DNA of 64,000 bases from Lasiodiplodia sp. COLG20 (taxonomy: Eukaryota; Ascomycota; Dothideomycetes; Botryosphaeriales; Botryosphaeriaceae), in assembly GCA_009801085.1 (NCBI GenBank), contig VNWV01000002.1, positions 1,426,001 through 1,490,000 on the forward strand, written 5' to 3'. Made by a program: the position numbers and the translations under genes. Positions 47,115 through 58,480 of this stretch are shown here, piece by piece. Numbering within the stretch: the first letter of the stretch is position 1; each line of letters starts with the position of its first letter. A model generated the notes under the pieces. That model did not search any database. It worked only from the letters and a program-made list of their open reading frames with translations, and had not been told where the DNA came from.

Positions 47115-47712
47115 GAAACTGTTCCGGCTCGTCCGCTAGTAATCTTTGCCAAGTGCGCACCAAACCCGCACGAATTTCTTATCAACGATTAAAGGGTCGG
47201 TGACATGGCGAGAAGGCTAGATGAACACTCAAAAAGTCACGCATAGAACCTCGTAACTGCACTGAAGTTGGCACCCTCTAAGACGTTGTCTTAACGGGTT
47301 ACTGTCCGCTTGGTTCTGGTAAAAGTTATCTGGTTGACACTTGATAGAAGAGAAGTCAGCTTATTAACGAACCGGATCATCGCTAAAACATGAGGAGTAC
47401 TGGCATGCAGAAACGGTTATATCCCAGGCTATGCGTCATGAAGGGAGTTCACAATATCTCTTCCCATACGCTGGCTTTTGCTTAGTAGAATGAACGTCGA
47501 GCTGTTGGGTCTACAAGACCTTGTTTAACGGTCTACCTCACCGACGTCGCCCGGCCGGAAAGTCACGAGAGCTCGGTTGAGTATCTGCTTAAAGTCCCCA
47601 CTTCCCGAACAAGATGGCGCCATAGGATCATCCCACGCTGATCTGAGCCTAGAAACCCCCACACGCCTCCGCCGGTTCGGGCCGCTGCTCACTGTGTCAC
47701 TGCGTTGAGAAG

Positions 47713-47733
47713 TTTTTTTTTTTTTTTTTTTTT
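47713..47733. repeat. T21 homopolymer
   Basis: 21 consecutive T bases. Simple repeat. Confidence 0.9.
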
Positions 47734-48032
47734 CAAAGCTTCCACCGACCAAGTTGATGATGATGGGGTACGAGGTCCTCCAGTGGATAGAATCTAAATC
47801 AGAGCCCGTCGGCTCGGGTTGCGCAATTCAAACCATGCTTGTTAGCTGCAGTTCTACGCCGGATGCGGTGAAAGGGTCCAATCCTGGAGACATGAGACGC
47901 GAATCACGATATTGAAGCTTCAGGAAGGGAGGCGAGTTAAAATTGACTTTGTAGAAAGTTAAAACCGAGGAGGAAGATCATGGAAGAATTTCAATTATTA
48001 TCGTTACCATTCGTTACTCATTCGGTTATGCT

Positions 48033-48976
48033 TTAGAGCTTCTGGCCTTCGATCGGCACCTCGACAACTTGGTCAATACCCTCGTAGGGCGGGATGTCCA
48101 GGCCATATTTCTCTGCCGTAGCCTTGCTCAGGAACCTGTGTCACTTTCGTTAGATAATTCATTCTGCAAGCAAAACTCAAAGGCACAGTGGGGTTAGCGT
48201 GCTCAACCCACCTTCCACCAAGGAAATGCCTGCCCTTGAACCACTTCACCAGCGGCTTGGGCGCCGTCAAGCTGATCAGCGCGGGCGGGTTGAAGCCCTT
48301 TCCCGGTCCGGAGTCGGGCGGGCCGGTCTCGATGTTCCAGCTGGACGGTGCGTCGACGGCGAGAACGGGCACCTTGGTGTCGCGCAGGGCCTCGATGACC
48401 TTGGGGAAGGGCTCGCGCACCTCGCCGCTAAAGCTGAAGCCGAAGATGGCATCGACGATGTAGTCGGCCGCACCGAGCGCCGCGTCAAAGTCGTCGGTGA
48501 AGGGCACTTTCAGGTCCTCGAGCTGCTTCCGCAGGCGCTGGTACAGCTCGTTCTTGCTCTGCTTGGGGTAGTAGACGGTGGGTTGGTAGCCGTAGTGGTG
48601 GAGGTGGCGGGCCGCTACAAGACCATCACCGCCTGCATTTTGTTAGTAGGAGTGCTGTGGTCGGAGCTGGATGTCGAATTGGTACCGTTGTTGCCGGGTC
48701 CGCAAGCTACGAGAATTCGCTTGCCTTGGCTGAGGGGCTGAAGCTTGAACACTACCAGCTGATTAGGCTTTGTCGTAATGAATACAGTAGACAGAAGATA
48801 TACCGGCTTGAGATACCGAAAGGCCAGCCAGCTCCATCAGTTGGTCGATGGAGAAAGCACCGCTACTCATGAGCTCCTTGTCGAGCTCAGCGGCATTCTT
48901 GGCGGAAAGAGTCTAAGGAAGAGTCAGAGTATTGTTCGTTTATGTTTTGATTATCACCCACTTTGAGAGTCATCAT
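48033..48976 (-). CDS. NAD(P)H-hydrate epimerase (YjeF N-terminal domain)
   Basis: Repair enzyme that interconverts the R and S forms of hydrated NADH and NADPH so that the dehydratase can restore the coenzyme. Five exons: 48976-48962, 48912-48804, 48751-48686, 48632-48212 and 48135-48033, giving 237 aa. Introns are 49-76 nt and all joins keep frame. Visible motifs: AAELDKELMSSGAFSIDQLM and ELAGLSVSQA at the N-terminus, GPGNNGGDGLVAARHL around residues 59-74, the metal/substrate region DYIVDAIFGFSFSGEVREPF, and DAPSSWNIETG. It ends in a typical KATAEKYGLDIPPYEG. The first exon codes for only five residues, starting with two consecutive ATG codons; either can serve as start. It lacks a dehydratase domain, so it is the stand-alone epimerase. 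Divergent from bS16m across 417 bp. Confidence 0.93.
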
Positions 48977-49393
48977 GAGCTTCCTGGATGTCCGAAACAT
49001 GAAAGTGAAGGGTAACGGAAAGCGAAGTTGTGGTTGTCGCGCAATGGAAGACAGGCGGGCACAGAACATTACATCACATCACGTTGATCATGTCAGCGCT
49101 CCGAAAGAGGAAGCAGCGAATACCGCCACGACCAATTTCTGAGCACCTTGACGTCCACCAACCCGTCTCCACTCTAATTGCTAGCCTTCATCTTCAATTA
49201 CCATGCACAGACTGCAAATTTGCACAAAGTCGAGGAAGATACCTCCAGAGTCCTGATCCCTGTCCAGAGCCGGCAAAACATTTCCCCGGGGTCTGTCCGA
49301 GAAACTTATCGTGGATGGGCTCACGACGGCCGTGTCGCGCGTCGGCAATAGCCAGTGATACCAGCAATTGTTCTCGCCCAACCCACCGCAATC
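48977..49393. promoter_or_regulatory. Shared divergent promoter, NADHX epimerase / bS16m
   Basis: 417 bp between the two start codons, containing no other gene. Both genes must take their promoters from it. Confidence 0.55.
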
Positions 49394-50149
49394 ATGGTCC
49401 TCAAGATACGGCTTGCGCGCTTCGGCAAGCGCCACTCTCCCTTCTACAACATCGTCGTCGCCCACGCCCGGTAAGCAATTGAGCACCACAGACCGCCGAC
49501 ACGACACCAACCAGAAGGGAACCTTCCGGCGGCTAACATTGGAGCTGCACACAGGACGGCAAGGGACAGCAAGCCGCTTGAAGTCCTCGGTACGCAAACA
49601 TACATCATTCCCGTGGTCACCCTCCGCCCCGCCGCACACCTTTCGGTCGGACATGGCGGAGCTCCGTAGAATAATACTATTCAGCGAGGAATGCTGTAAT
49701 GCACTTGGAGACTGACGATTGGACTCTTTGAAGGCACATACGACCCGGTCCCCAAGCCCGCGAGGCCAGATGACCCCAGCGGCCGCCCGTACAAGGACAT
49801 CAAGCTGGACCGATCGCGCGCGCAGTACTGGCTTGGTGTCGGCGCCCAGCCGAGCGATACCTGCTGGAGGCTGCTGTCGATGGTACGTCCAAACCAGATG
49901 TGGAATGGGGGGAAGCATTTGGCGGAGGTTTTGCGGCAGGTCTGAAGGAAAGAAGGAGCTATGTGGAGGAGAAGGAAAGAGGGGAATCCGAGGAACAGAA
50001 TGTGGCTGACGAAATCTGTTGAATCTTAGGCTGGTCTGCTCGAGCCCAAGTACCGCGTTGGACAGATCCAGCAGCAGGTCATTCAGGCGGACACGAAGCA
50101 CAAGGCCAACCCGTACAAGGAGCGCAACCCTCCCGCTGAGGGCGCATAA
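49394..50149 (+). CDS. mrps16: Mitochondrial ribosomal protein bS16m
   Basis: Small-subunit protein of the mitochondrial ribosome, homologue of bacterial S16. Exons 49394-49470, 49555-49589, 49734-49882 and 50030-50149, 126 aa. The 35-nt second exon is very short; all joins restore the frame (CG|G Arg, G|GC Gly). The N-terminus has the family signature MVLKIRLARFGKRHSPFYNI, then ARDSKPLEVLGTYDPVP, the segment IKLDRSRAQYWLGVGAQPSD and LLEPKYRVGQIQQQ. No separate presequence; the basic N-terminus itself may serve for import, as in other S16 proteins. The ATG is the first in the frame and corresponds to the known start of the family. Confidence 0.95.
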
Positions 50150-50620
50150 AGGAATTTCGTAACGCGAGGGGAGGCTTGCGGGAGGATATTCAGACGAGGA
50201 TGGTTTGCATTGGGTTTGGCGTTATGGAAAATTCAGGGATATAGCCCTGTTGGGGGGCTCACGTTGCTTGCTGCGTCAAAAGATGCACTTGTACCAATAC
50301 CATGTACAGAAAGAGGAAATGAGCTGAAATGCTATTGTTTGTGTGGACGCTTTCAACGGGAGTGTGAAGCTTAATTGAAAAGTAGACGAAACTTTGGTGA
50401 CTGAAATTAATTATTCAGAAGTAATTAAAAAAACAGTCACCCTCCTGCTTCTCATCTTCTAGACTGGTACCACAAAGGATAATGAACTGACAAATAAATC
50501 AATGAACGATATCCGAGCACCAAGCACCCGATCTATGCACCATACCCAACTCCAGCCAAAGCAGAAATGATGCGATCTTATCCACTCCTTATCCCTCCCC
50601 AATCCATACACTAATTCCCT
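50150..50620. other. Intergenic between convergent genes
   Basis: 3' flanks of bS16m and of the amino-acid transporter gene. AT-rich; nothing else seen. Confidence 0.65.
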
Positions 50621-52507
50621 TTAGTGCGCTGCGATCAAGAAGGTATTGGTTCCCAGGCAAACAATCATGACGATCAACCCATAAATCGCCAACGCAAGAC
50701 TCAATCTTCTCAAAAGCCCCCTTCTGAAGCTCCTTGTCTTTGTCGCCAAATTTCTAAGCAGAAGACCCGACTCTGTCATATTCTCTTCGTCTCCAGAATT
50801 CCAACCTTCTTCATCGTCCTCATCCTTGAGGAGTCGCTGGTGGTGCGGGCTATGGGGTGACGAAATCTTGTAGTAAAAGATACCCGGTAGAATAAAGCTG
50901 ATGGCCGTGCTGCCGGTACTGCCAACGTAGGCAAGCACCTTTTCGAGGGAGGAAACGGTCATAGCGGTTATGTAGCTCAGTACGATGATAGTGGTAGTTA
51001 TGATGGCGAAACGCATCTCGCTCATTGGCTCGGCCTTGGGCTGCAGAGGAGCTGCGATGGGCCCATTGTTGGGCTTGGGCGGTCCGAGAAGCGGAGCGCT
51101 GTGCTCGCTCGACGGAGAGCCTTCATTAGTACTTGTGCGAGAAGACTTGGGGGCCCGCTGCGGCCGCCAGTTGATAACCGCGTCGATGGACGCGCGGCAT
51201 GGGTGGACCTGCAGAGGGTAGGAGAACATGACCAGGATGACGATCGCTAGACGGCCAATGGTCGAAGCAGCGGACGGGGCGTCTAGACATTGGTAAGAAA
51301 CATGCAGTTTGCGGGTATATCAGATGCACTTACACATGCTGACGATGTTGCCGCCAACTTTATCGCCGTAAGACAGGTACCCGGTAATACCAACAAGAAT
51401 GTAAAGAGAGCAAGCCAGGCCGATACTGGCGCCGACAACAGATGTAGTCCGGAAGTGCGAGTTGTCAAAAATCTCATTGAGAATCGAAAACATCTGGCAG
51501 AGTCAGTGTCTGGCTTGAATAAAGCAATCTGGTAAGCTTACATTCTGGTGGCACGTGTAGGCAAAGACAACGACAGGGAAGACGGAAAGGGCGGCAACCG
51601 GGCCAGACCATCCGATTACGTGAACCTCGCCGCGGTCTGCCATAGTATCTCCCTTGAAGAAATGGGCAAGAACAAGGATGACGAGGTAGGTAATCGACAC
51701 CAGCGCTATCATGCTGGTATATTTGAGAGAATCGAGACGACGAAGGAAAGACAAGGGAATGACAATGAGCCTGTACAAAGCGTTAGAATTTCTGTGTTCC
51801 GGCGAAAGACCCAGCCGCTGTACGGATCGGCAAAGGATGCGGCGTCGTAGGGGCTACCAGGGGAAGAGACGCACATGAAAGCGGTGACCCAGAACTGACG
51901 GTCCACCAGGAATCCGATTTCTCCAGCAGCATCGCTAAATCCTCTCACAACTCCAGGCATGAGATCTCCGATGATGATCAAGTAACTGACTCCAACACCG
52001 AAGCACTTGATGGCGATCGCACCATCGAAAACAACGGCGGCATTTGGATACGTTATCTTGGAGAGCGAGGCGAACGAGGCGGTTCCGCGATCCAGGTATT
52101 TGGCGCATCTAGTTTGGAGGTACAGGCCGAAGCCCGCTGTGAGGCCTGCCCACACGATGACGCAGCAGCCTAGCAGAATACCCATTTGCGACAGGGCGTG
52201 CGGCATGGCCAGGAGACCTGCGCCCAAGACTTCACCCCAAATATCCGTCAGTGTGTATTCTCGTGACCGTGAGGGGTGTATGCGCACTCGTGTTGACCAG
52301 GTTGATGACGCTGCTCGCCCATGTAGCCTGTCCAGCGAAGCCGACGTCTCGTTTGCCGTGGCGCGACCTGGCGCATATGTTAGCAAAAAATCCAGCGCAA
52401 CATAGTAGAAGAGCGCAAACTGACCGTCTGCCTCTGTGGGAGGCCGCGCTCGCCGGCCTGTCCTCGAGCTCCGAGGGACCGGCGCTTATCGCCGCATAGG
52501 TAGCCAT
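50621..52507 (-). CDS. Vacuolar amino-acid transporter (AAAP/SLC38, Avt-like)
   Basis: Amino acid/auxin permease-type transporter, similar to yeast Avt5/Avt6 that move amino acids across the vacuolar membrane. Six exons: 52507-52425, 52367-52288, 52229-51875, 51770-51542, 51493-51334 and 51282-50621, with introns of 48-104 nt; 522 aa. The N-terminal cytosolic tail (MATYAAISAGPSELEDRP) precedes the family start QATWASSVINLVNTILGAGL and LAMPHALSQMG. About eleven hydrophobic segments follow, including FGVGVSYLIIIGDLMPGV and the conserved FAYTCHQNMFSILNE. A cytosolic loop rich in Ser/Pro (RTSTNEGSPSSEH) lies before the last segments, and the end carries an acidic stretch EDDEEGWNSGDEENM before the final pair of membrane helices. 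Start from the ATG at 52507; divergent from the dynactin gene. Confidence 0.94.
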
Positions 52508-52830
52508 GTTGGGAGTTGTAATCCAGGAGGTATCGCGCGGGGAAGCAGCAGTCGCCGGAGGTGCACACCTCACTAGCAACTAAGTCATTAAGAAATGGAT
52601 AGAGCAGTCGCAGCGCAGCGCGGCGATAGTGTAGAGCGAGCCGATGAGTCGCGTTAAAGCTGTAATGTCTTGCGTGCGAGCGGAGATGTCATGCTGGCAA
52701 GCCGCCGCCACGGGCGCTCGCGGATCATCCCGCCAATCCAGGGTTCTCTTGCCTTATCCGGCGCGCTCTTACCTCCGCAGTACCTACACCACCCATCCGC
52801 CCGATCGCATTCCCCGCTCGACAACCCATT
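52508..52830. promoter_or_regulatory. Shared divergent promoter, transporter / dynactin subunit
   Basis: 323 bp between two divergent starts. GC-rich at the left, CT- and AC-containing near the dynactin ATG. No gene inside. Confidence 0.5.
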
Positions 52831-53519
52831 ATGGCCGAAGATTTGGACGAGGTGCTTTTGCAGACGCTGGATATGCTCGAGTGGCGCCTCCGCCGCGTCG
52901 AGTTTGTCCTTCGCGGCAACGTCTCCGCCGAGAGCCAGCACACCGACATGCCCGTCACGTCTCGGATACAGAAGCTCGAGAGCCGTCTGTCCAGCGTCGC
53001 CGGCAACTCACGCGCCATCAACGACATCCTCCAGCTGCGTAAGGCATAAGAGTCCCACGGATTCCTCCGGTTCCATTTACCTGACGATTTCGCCTAGAAT
53101 CTAAGCACGCCGATATCTTCGCGCCGACCGAGCCACCTGCGCGTCCTCCCCCGAGCAGCATGGACGATCCGACGCCCGAGATTAAGCTCGGTACCATCCT
53201 CACCGAGGCCCCGGCGTACCCCGCTACCGCTTCGCAGCTGACTTCGCTGCATGACCTTCCTCTGCCACCAACAGAATCGTTCACGTCACTGGTTGCGCTC
53301 TCGCCTCGTATCGCTCAGCTTGGACAGACACAACTAGCTCAGGCATACGAAATATCGGAGCTGAGGAAGAGGAGCGGCACGGCTGTGTTGAGATGGCACG
53401 AGATCATGGTGTTGGGCCAGGGCAGATGTTGGGCTGAGTGGGACTCGCGGGTCCGCGAGGCAGAGAGGGAGGTTCGTAGGGAAGAGGTCAAGATCGAGCG
53501 TGAATCTGGCGGCGCTTGA
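52831..53519 (+). CDS. Dynactin p22/p24 subunit (RO10/DCTN3-like)
   Basis: Likely the small coiled-coil subunit of the dynactin shoulder, which helps dynein move nuclei and vesicles; the Neurospora homologue is RO-10. Exons 52831-53038 and 53098-53519, intron 59 nt, 209 aa. The sequence begins with a coiled-coil segment (LQTLDMLEWRLRRVEFVLRG), followed by a second, RIQKLESRLSSVAGNSRAI. After a Pro-rich link come DLPLPPTESFTSLVALSPRI and AQLGQTQLAQAYEISELRKR. The C-terminal part, AVLRWHEIMVLGQGRCWAEW plus VREAEREVRREEVK, has the spacing seen near the end of DCTN3 proteins. Assignment is by remembered resemblance, not alignment, so the family is likely but not certain. Confidence 0.75.
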
Positions 53520-55212
53520 ATTGATCTGCATGACAAGGAGAGCGGATATTCATGAAGGGAATGGAGGCACGCTGGAGAAGCGCAGACCATGAGGACCACA
53601 TGCCCCGATCCGTGCGGGCGTCATCATTTGATAGGCACTTTGCTGTGGCTGGAGAGGCAGTCAAGGCAACATCAGGCATGCGGCTTAAGGTCACAAGTGT
53701 GGCAGGGACAGCAGTGCACGGTTGTGTGGAGGCATGGCGACGGCGGAAGCAAACACATGGTCCAGCCATTCCTCGCGGCACGGAACCGCGGCACGCAGAC
53801 GGGACAGTGCATGCGTGGGCCTAATCAAAAGGTGGAGACATAGGGTTCGGAGAAGTGTCCAGCATGAACATGTAGCTAGCAGCGGGCTCCCTGCCTGTCG
53901 ACGGATGGGTTCGGAGCACCACGCTAATATTCCAAATGTGGATGCGTTTAAAGATGAGGTCTTCTCCCCCAAGGGTCAGTGGCTCGCATGCGGTCCGCGA
54001 AAATATGCACGCGCCCTGTTCCCTGGAATTTGGCGAAGGCGGAAGCGGGCTGGACCGGGTCCGGAACGTATGACGAAATGCACAGGCCGGAATGTATGGT
54101 TCTTCAGAGACCGTCTTGCTGAGGGGCAGAGGGAGCGGGAGACAAGCTTTTCTGATGTTCGCAGGGAGGTGGAGCTTGATGCGGAAAGGGCCAGTTACAG
54201 CGCCGTCTGGGAGACAGGTCGCTGGTGGTGTCGCGGGCGGCTTTCTGGCGCCGTGGAGCGGGTTCTGAAGTCTGGGCCCGGGCGCAATGGACAGAGGCGA
54301 GACGTTGGAGGAGCGTTTCATCGACACGCACTGCTGCCGCATCGGGCCAGTGAGGATCAGCAGCCGTCGCATGGACCAGCGCCTAACGGCAGCTAGGGAA
54401 ATGGTGAGGCTGGCCCGCGAGATGACCACAGCGACAAATTTCGGGCTCGTGGGCGCGCGTTGGGGTGCGACAGACGGCGCCAGGCGCAGCACTCACGACG
54501 CTGTCTCGGATTACGATACGGTACGGCGCGGCAACGTGTGCAGCCCACGCCAGCGCAGGCGAGACAGGCCCCTTTGGGCGGCGTGCGTAGGCGCTCTCGT
54601 CCATTGCACGACGTGGCGGTGCAGGAATCTCACACGATCCGCGCGATGGCCGGCAGGACGAGGCAGGCGGCCGGCAGGCAGAGGATAGCGATCGGTGCTG
54701 CAATAAAGACGGAGCCAGCGAGGGCTCCCCGCACGCCTGATTGAGGTGTCGTGCCAGTTTAATTAGTGACTGGACGAGAAGCGCTTGATCGCTGCAGCTT
54801 CGGCGCGTGTGCCCGGCCCGTGCGTCAAACACTGCCGCGCCGCTCTCCTATCGCTGCGTCCTCTCCAAAGACACGCCTCGACCCCGACGATCCGGAGCCT
54901 CTCTTACCATCCAACTGAAGCGTCTCTCCCGCGGCTGCGACCTCCAGACCCGCAACAAGACGCGCGCCGCGCACCCGCCGTGAACGCTGTCCGGCCCGCC
55001 GCTGAGGCTCCGCTTTCTCCAGTCCCCCGTCGCATCTCGTAGGGCCAGGCGCCTAACCACCCTCATTCGCTACTCTCCTCGCCACTCTCTTGAACCTCTC
55101 TTCTCCCACTCCCACCAGTCGACTCCTGCTGCGCATTCCCTGCTCTCCTCAGTCCACCACGCGCCGTCCGCTCGCGCCGCCGTCCTTCTCGAACCGCTCC
55201 GCCCGTGCATAA
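53520..55212. other. Intergenic, long upstream region of SHO1
   Basis: No gene recognised. The last 450 bp are CT-rich and probably hold the SHO1 core promoter and 5' leader. Longer open frames on both strands at 53.7-54.5 kb overlap and have no domain. Confidence 0.55.
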
Positions 55213-56289
55213 ATGCCCTCGCTCGAGTCGCCCAACAGCCTTAAGAAGATGAATTACGGCATGCGCAACCGCTTTGGCTTCGACAACATCCTCGGCGATC
55301 CTTTCGCCCTGTCGACCATCTCCATTAGCATTGTGAGTCGCCCGCTGACCGCGCGCCACCCGCGCCCAGATGCTGACCGTCGCACAGCTCGCATGGATCA
55401 TCGCATTCGTCGGCTCGGTCATCGGTAGCCTCCACGGCGAGTTCCCCAACTACACCTGGTGGGCTCTCGTCTACTTCTTCTGCTGCATTGTTGGTGTCAT
55501 CATCGTCGTTGGTTCCGAGTCCGAGGACACCTACCACGTCGCGGTACGAAGCCCGCGCTCGCTCCCCGCACGATTCCGTATGCCTAATATTGGAACAGGT
55601 CTCCAGCTACCTCGCCGCTGGCTTGGTTTTCACCAGCTCCGCCGTCAATGCCACCGTCTACCAGAATGACTCCGCGAAGGAGGCTGCCGCTGCCGGCTAC
55701 ATTCTCCTGTCGATGGTTGCTGTAAGTTCCCGTTGACGGACGCCGCCGGCCGTCTCGATTCTAACTTGAGTAGATCATCTGGATCTTCTACTTCGGCTCG
55801 CAGCCCTCGGCCTCGCACCGCACTTTTGTTGATTCGTATGCGATGAACAAGGAGGGTCAATCCGTCCGCAACTCTCGTCCCATGTCGAACAACTACAGTG
55901 CTCGCCCGCAGACGACGACCACCCAGCCGCAGCCTCAGATGTACACTTCGGCCCAACTCAATGGCTTCGAGACGTCATCCCCGGTGTCCGGCTACCACGG
56001 CGGCCCTGCTGGTGCGGCTGATCGCAACTCCACGGCACCGCGCTTCGGCAATGGCATGAACGGCACCGCCAACCCGGGCGCACCGCCCGAGCAGGACGCA
56101 CCCACTGAGTACCCGTACCGTGCCAAGGCCATCTACAGCTACGAGGCCAACCCCGAGGATGTCAACGAAATCAGCTTCTCCAAGCACGAGATCCTCGAGG
56201 TGTCGGACGTCAGCGGACGCTGGTGGCAGGCGAGGAAGCAGACGGGTGAGACGGGTATTGCGCCAAGCAACTACCTCATCTTGCTATAG
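55213..56289 (+). CDS. sho1: High-osmolarity sensor Sho1
   Basis: Plasma-membrane osmosensor of the HOG MAP-kinase pathway, which recruits the MAPKK Pbs2 through its SH3 domain. Exons 55213-55332, 55388-55543, 55599-55721 and 55774-56289, introns 52-55 nt, all phase 0; 304 aa. Four membrane helices: [49 protein letters not shown] and [16 protein letters not shown]. The linker is Ser/Pro/Gln-rich. The SH3 domain occupies about residues 246-304 ([19 protein letters not shown] with the ALYDY-like motif, then [20 protein letters not shown]). Start chosen at the first ATG of the frame; the N-terminus [19 protein letters not shown] is typical. Confidence 0.96.
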
Positions 56290-58449
56290 ATGCACAGGTT
56301 TCACTCATGCCTGGGACGACTGCTTTTCCTTCCTTTCTTGCTACATGGATACCTGGCTTAGGTTTCATTTCCCGGGACGCTCGAGCACCTCACCTTCTGG
56401 AGACCGTTCGCGCATCGGCTTGGACCGGTTTTGCGACGGAATCGACTCGTGGGTTCGTCTTTGGAACATCCTTGGGAGACGCTCTTGCGCCGCTAGATAC
56501 CCGTTCTCTTTTCTGATACCTCCCGCTGGCTTGGGCTTTTTCTAAAAAGGGTAACAAAATTCGGTCTAATCACACCGACCACAACCACTCGTTCAACCGT
56601 CCCCTTGGATTCAGCGACGAAATTCCTTTATCTCGGATGCGCTACATCCTCTACGACGAATCATGTCACGCGCTACTACCGCCTGCGGACGCACCACTCC
56701 GGACCACTCAAGCGCTGCGGACTTCCCTTACATTTCTACTATTCCCGGACTGTAATCTGTCGGCTGGATCGAAGATGGCCACAGCAACATCACCGGTTTT
56801 TCTCTAAACTCTTTTTTTTTTTTGGTTTCTGCTGAAGATGTGCGTTCATGGAATGGGCTATATCCGGTTTTTGAGTTTTCCTGGTGCACAGTGCAGTGCA
56901 GGTAGTGGTTTTTTTTTTTGTTGTTGCTTTTTTTGGTTTGCAGTTGCGCTCCAAACATTTGCATGGCGTTGCTGCGACTGAACGCGTCTCAATTCCCTTT
57001 GGGTTGGGACCACGGAGATTCACACTGTTGCGGCGCTGAAACGGCCTCTCTGCTGATGGTGTTCACAAGCTGCCTATCACCCTTCCCTAGCGATCAAGTC
57101 CTTTTGCCTTTTTCACGTGTGTAGTCGTTTTTTGAACCCGCGCCCCCAAAAAATATCCGCTGCGGCGGAATGGGAGGAAAAAGCAAAGATAGTGTGGAGG
57201 GGAGAAATTGGTACAGGCGAGAGAAAATTGGATGCCTTTTGTTTCCAGAACGCGAGAGACCCAGCCGCTTTTTTCCTAATGTACATGAAGTCAAGCTGTG
57301 ATTTACATTGATTTTGAAGAAAGTCATGAGAGAATGCTTTCAAGTCCTGTCCCTACTCGTTCCCAAACATATCTCTTGGCTCAGTCACGCGTGCTTCCCC
57401 TCTTTACGTCATTTGTACCTGACATGGTCGGAGCATGGTTACCATTTGCGGCTGTTCTCTCACTGATGTGCTGTCAGGAAGACGAAGCTGATCCGACTGA
57501 TGATGTTTTAGGCTCGTCATCTTTGCCGAGTGCCGACACTTTTACTGCTTAAAGAGCCGAATTGATAGCTATATACTCTACCAGCGAACCCAGTCTTCCG
57601 CCTAAGGGTCTTCGGGCCTATGGCACGGATTGACGGTGTCGATGGTGATGAAAATCACCGTCCACCTCTCCACCACCTTCCCCGCTGGGATCAAAGGGGG
57701 AAAATCTGCGAAAGTGGGTTTTGTAGAGGTTGTGGCCGCGGGGGAGTGTCCCTTCGGGTGAACACCCCGCCGGTCACTGGAGCCTTGACTTTTTGTTTTC
57801 GTTTTTTTTTTTTTTTGGTGGCCGTTGACGTTGTTTTCGAAAGACGTCAAAAAAAAAAGAGCGGGAGTCTAGTCGTTAGCAGGTCTTCCGTCGTCGATCA
57901 ACCACCACACACACGCACACATCATCCTTGCCTCAGGTCCCGTTTCAGCCCTACGGCCGCATGCGCCGCCGCCCACCAAACACGACATGCAGGGTGAACG
58001 TGTCTCGACTGCGCTGGGATGTGTGCGTGGCCTGCCGCCGCCGCCGCCGCCGCCGCCGTACCTGCGTCCGTCGTGTCGAAGTTACATACGTGACCGGGTG
58101 CCTGGGTTGTTCCCTCCCTTGTTCGGAGGCGCGCCCGGGGATGATGTCTGGTACGGTATGGATGTATACAGGGTATATGTGGAAGGTACGTTTGATTTGT
58201 GGCTGAAACAGCAGACGGATGGCTGCGGCTGCGCGCGTATGTACCTGGGTACGGGTGGGTGTGTCAGCCAGCGGTCGCCGGCCGGCCGGGGGCGCCGAGA
58301 GCTGACCGGTGGTTGCTGCTTGTTCGTGTTCGGCAGAACAAAAACGGGCGGTTCCGGCTAGGATTGGGAAGGGGTGGTCTGGTGGTGGTGGTGGTGGATT
58401 AAGCGCGGATGGTGGTTGGCCTTGTGTCACGATTGAATTTCGGGTCCCA

Positions 58450-58480
<31 letters not shown>

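Larger units (their letters stand above)
46124..48032. other. Intergenic with hairpin and T-tract
   Basis: No gene supported. It holds a strong inverted repeat (47011-47114, listed separately) and a run of 21 T at 47713-47733. A 95-codon minus open frame crosses the inverted repeat but shows no domain. Confidence 0.55.
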
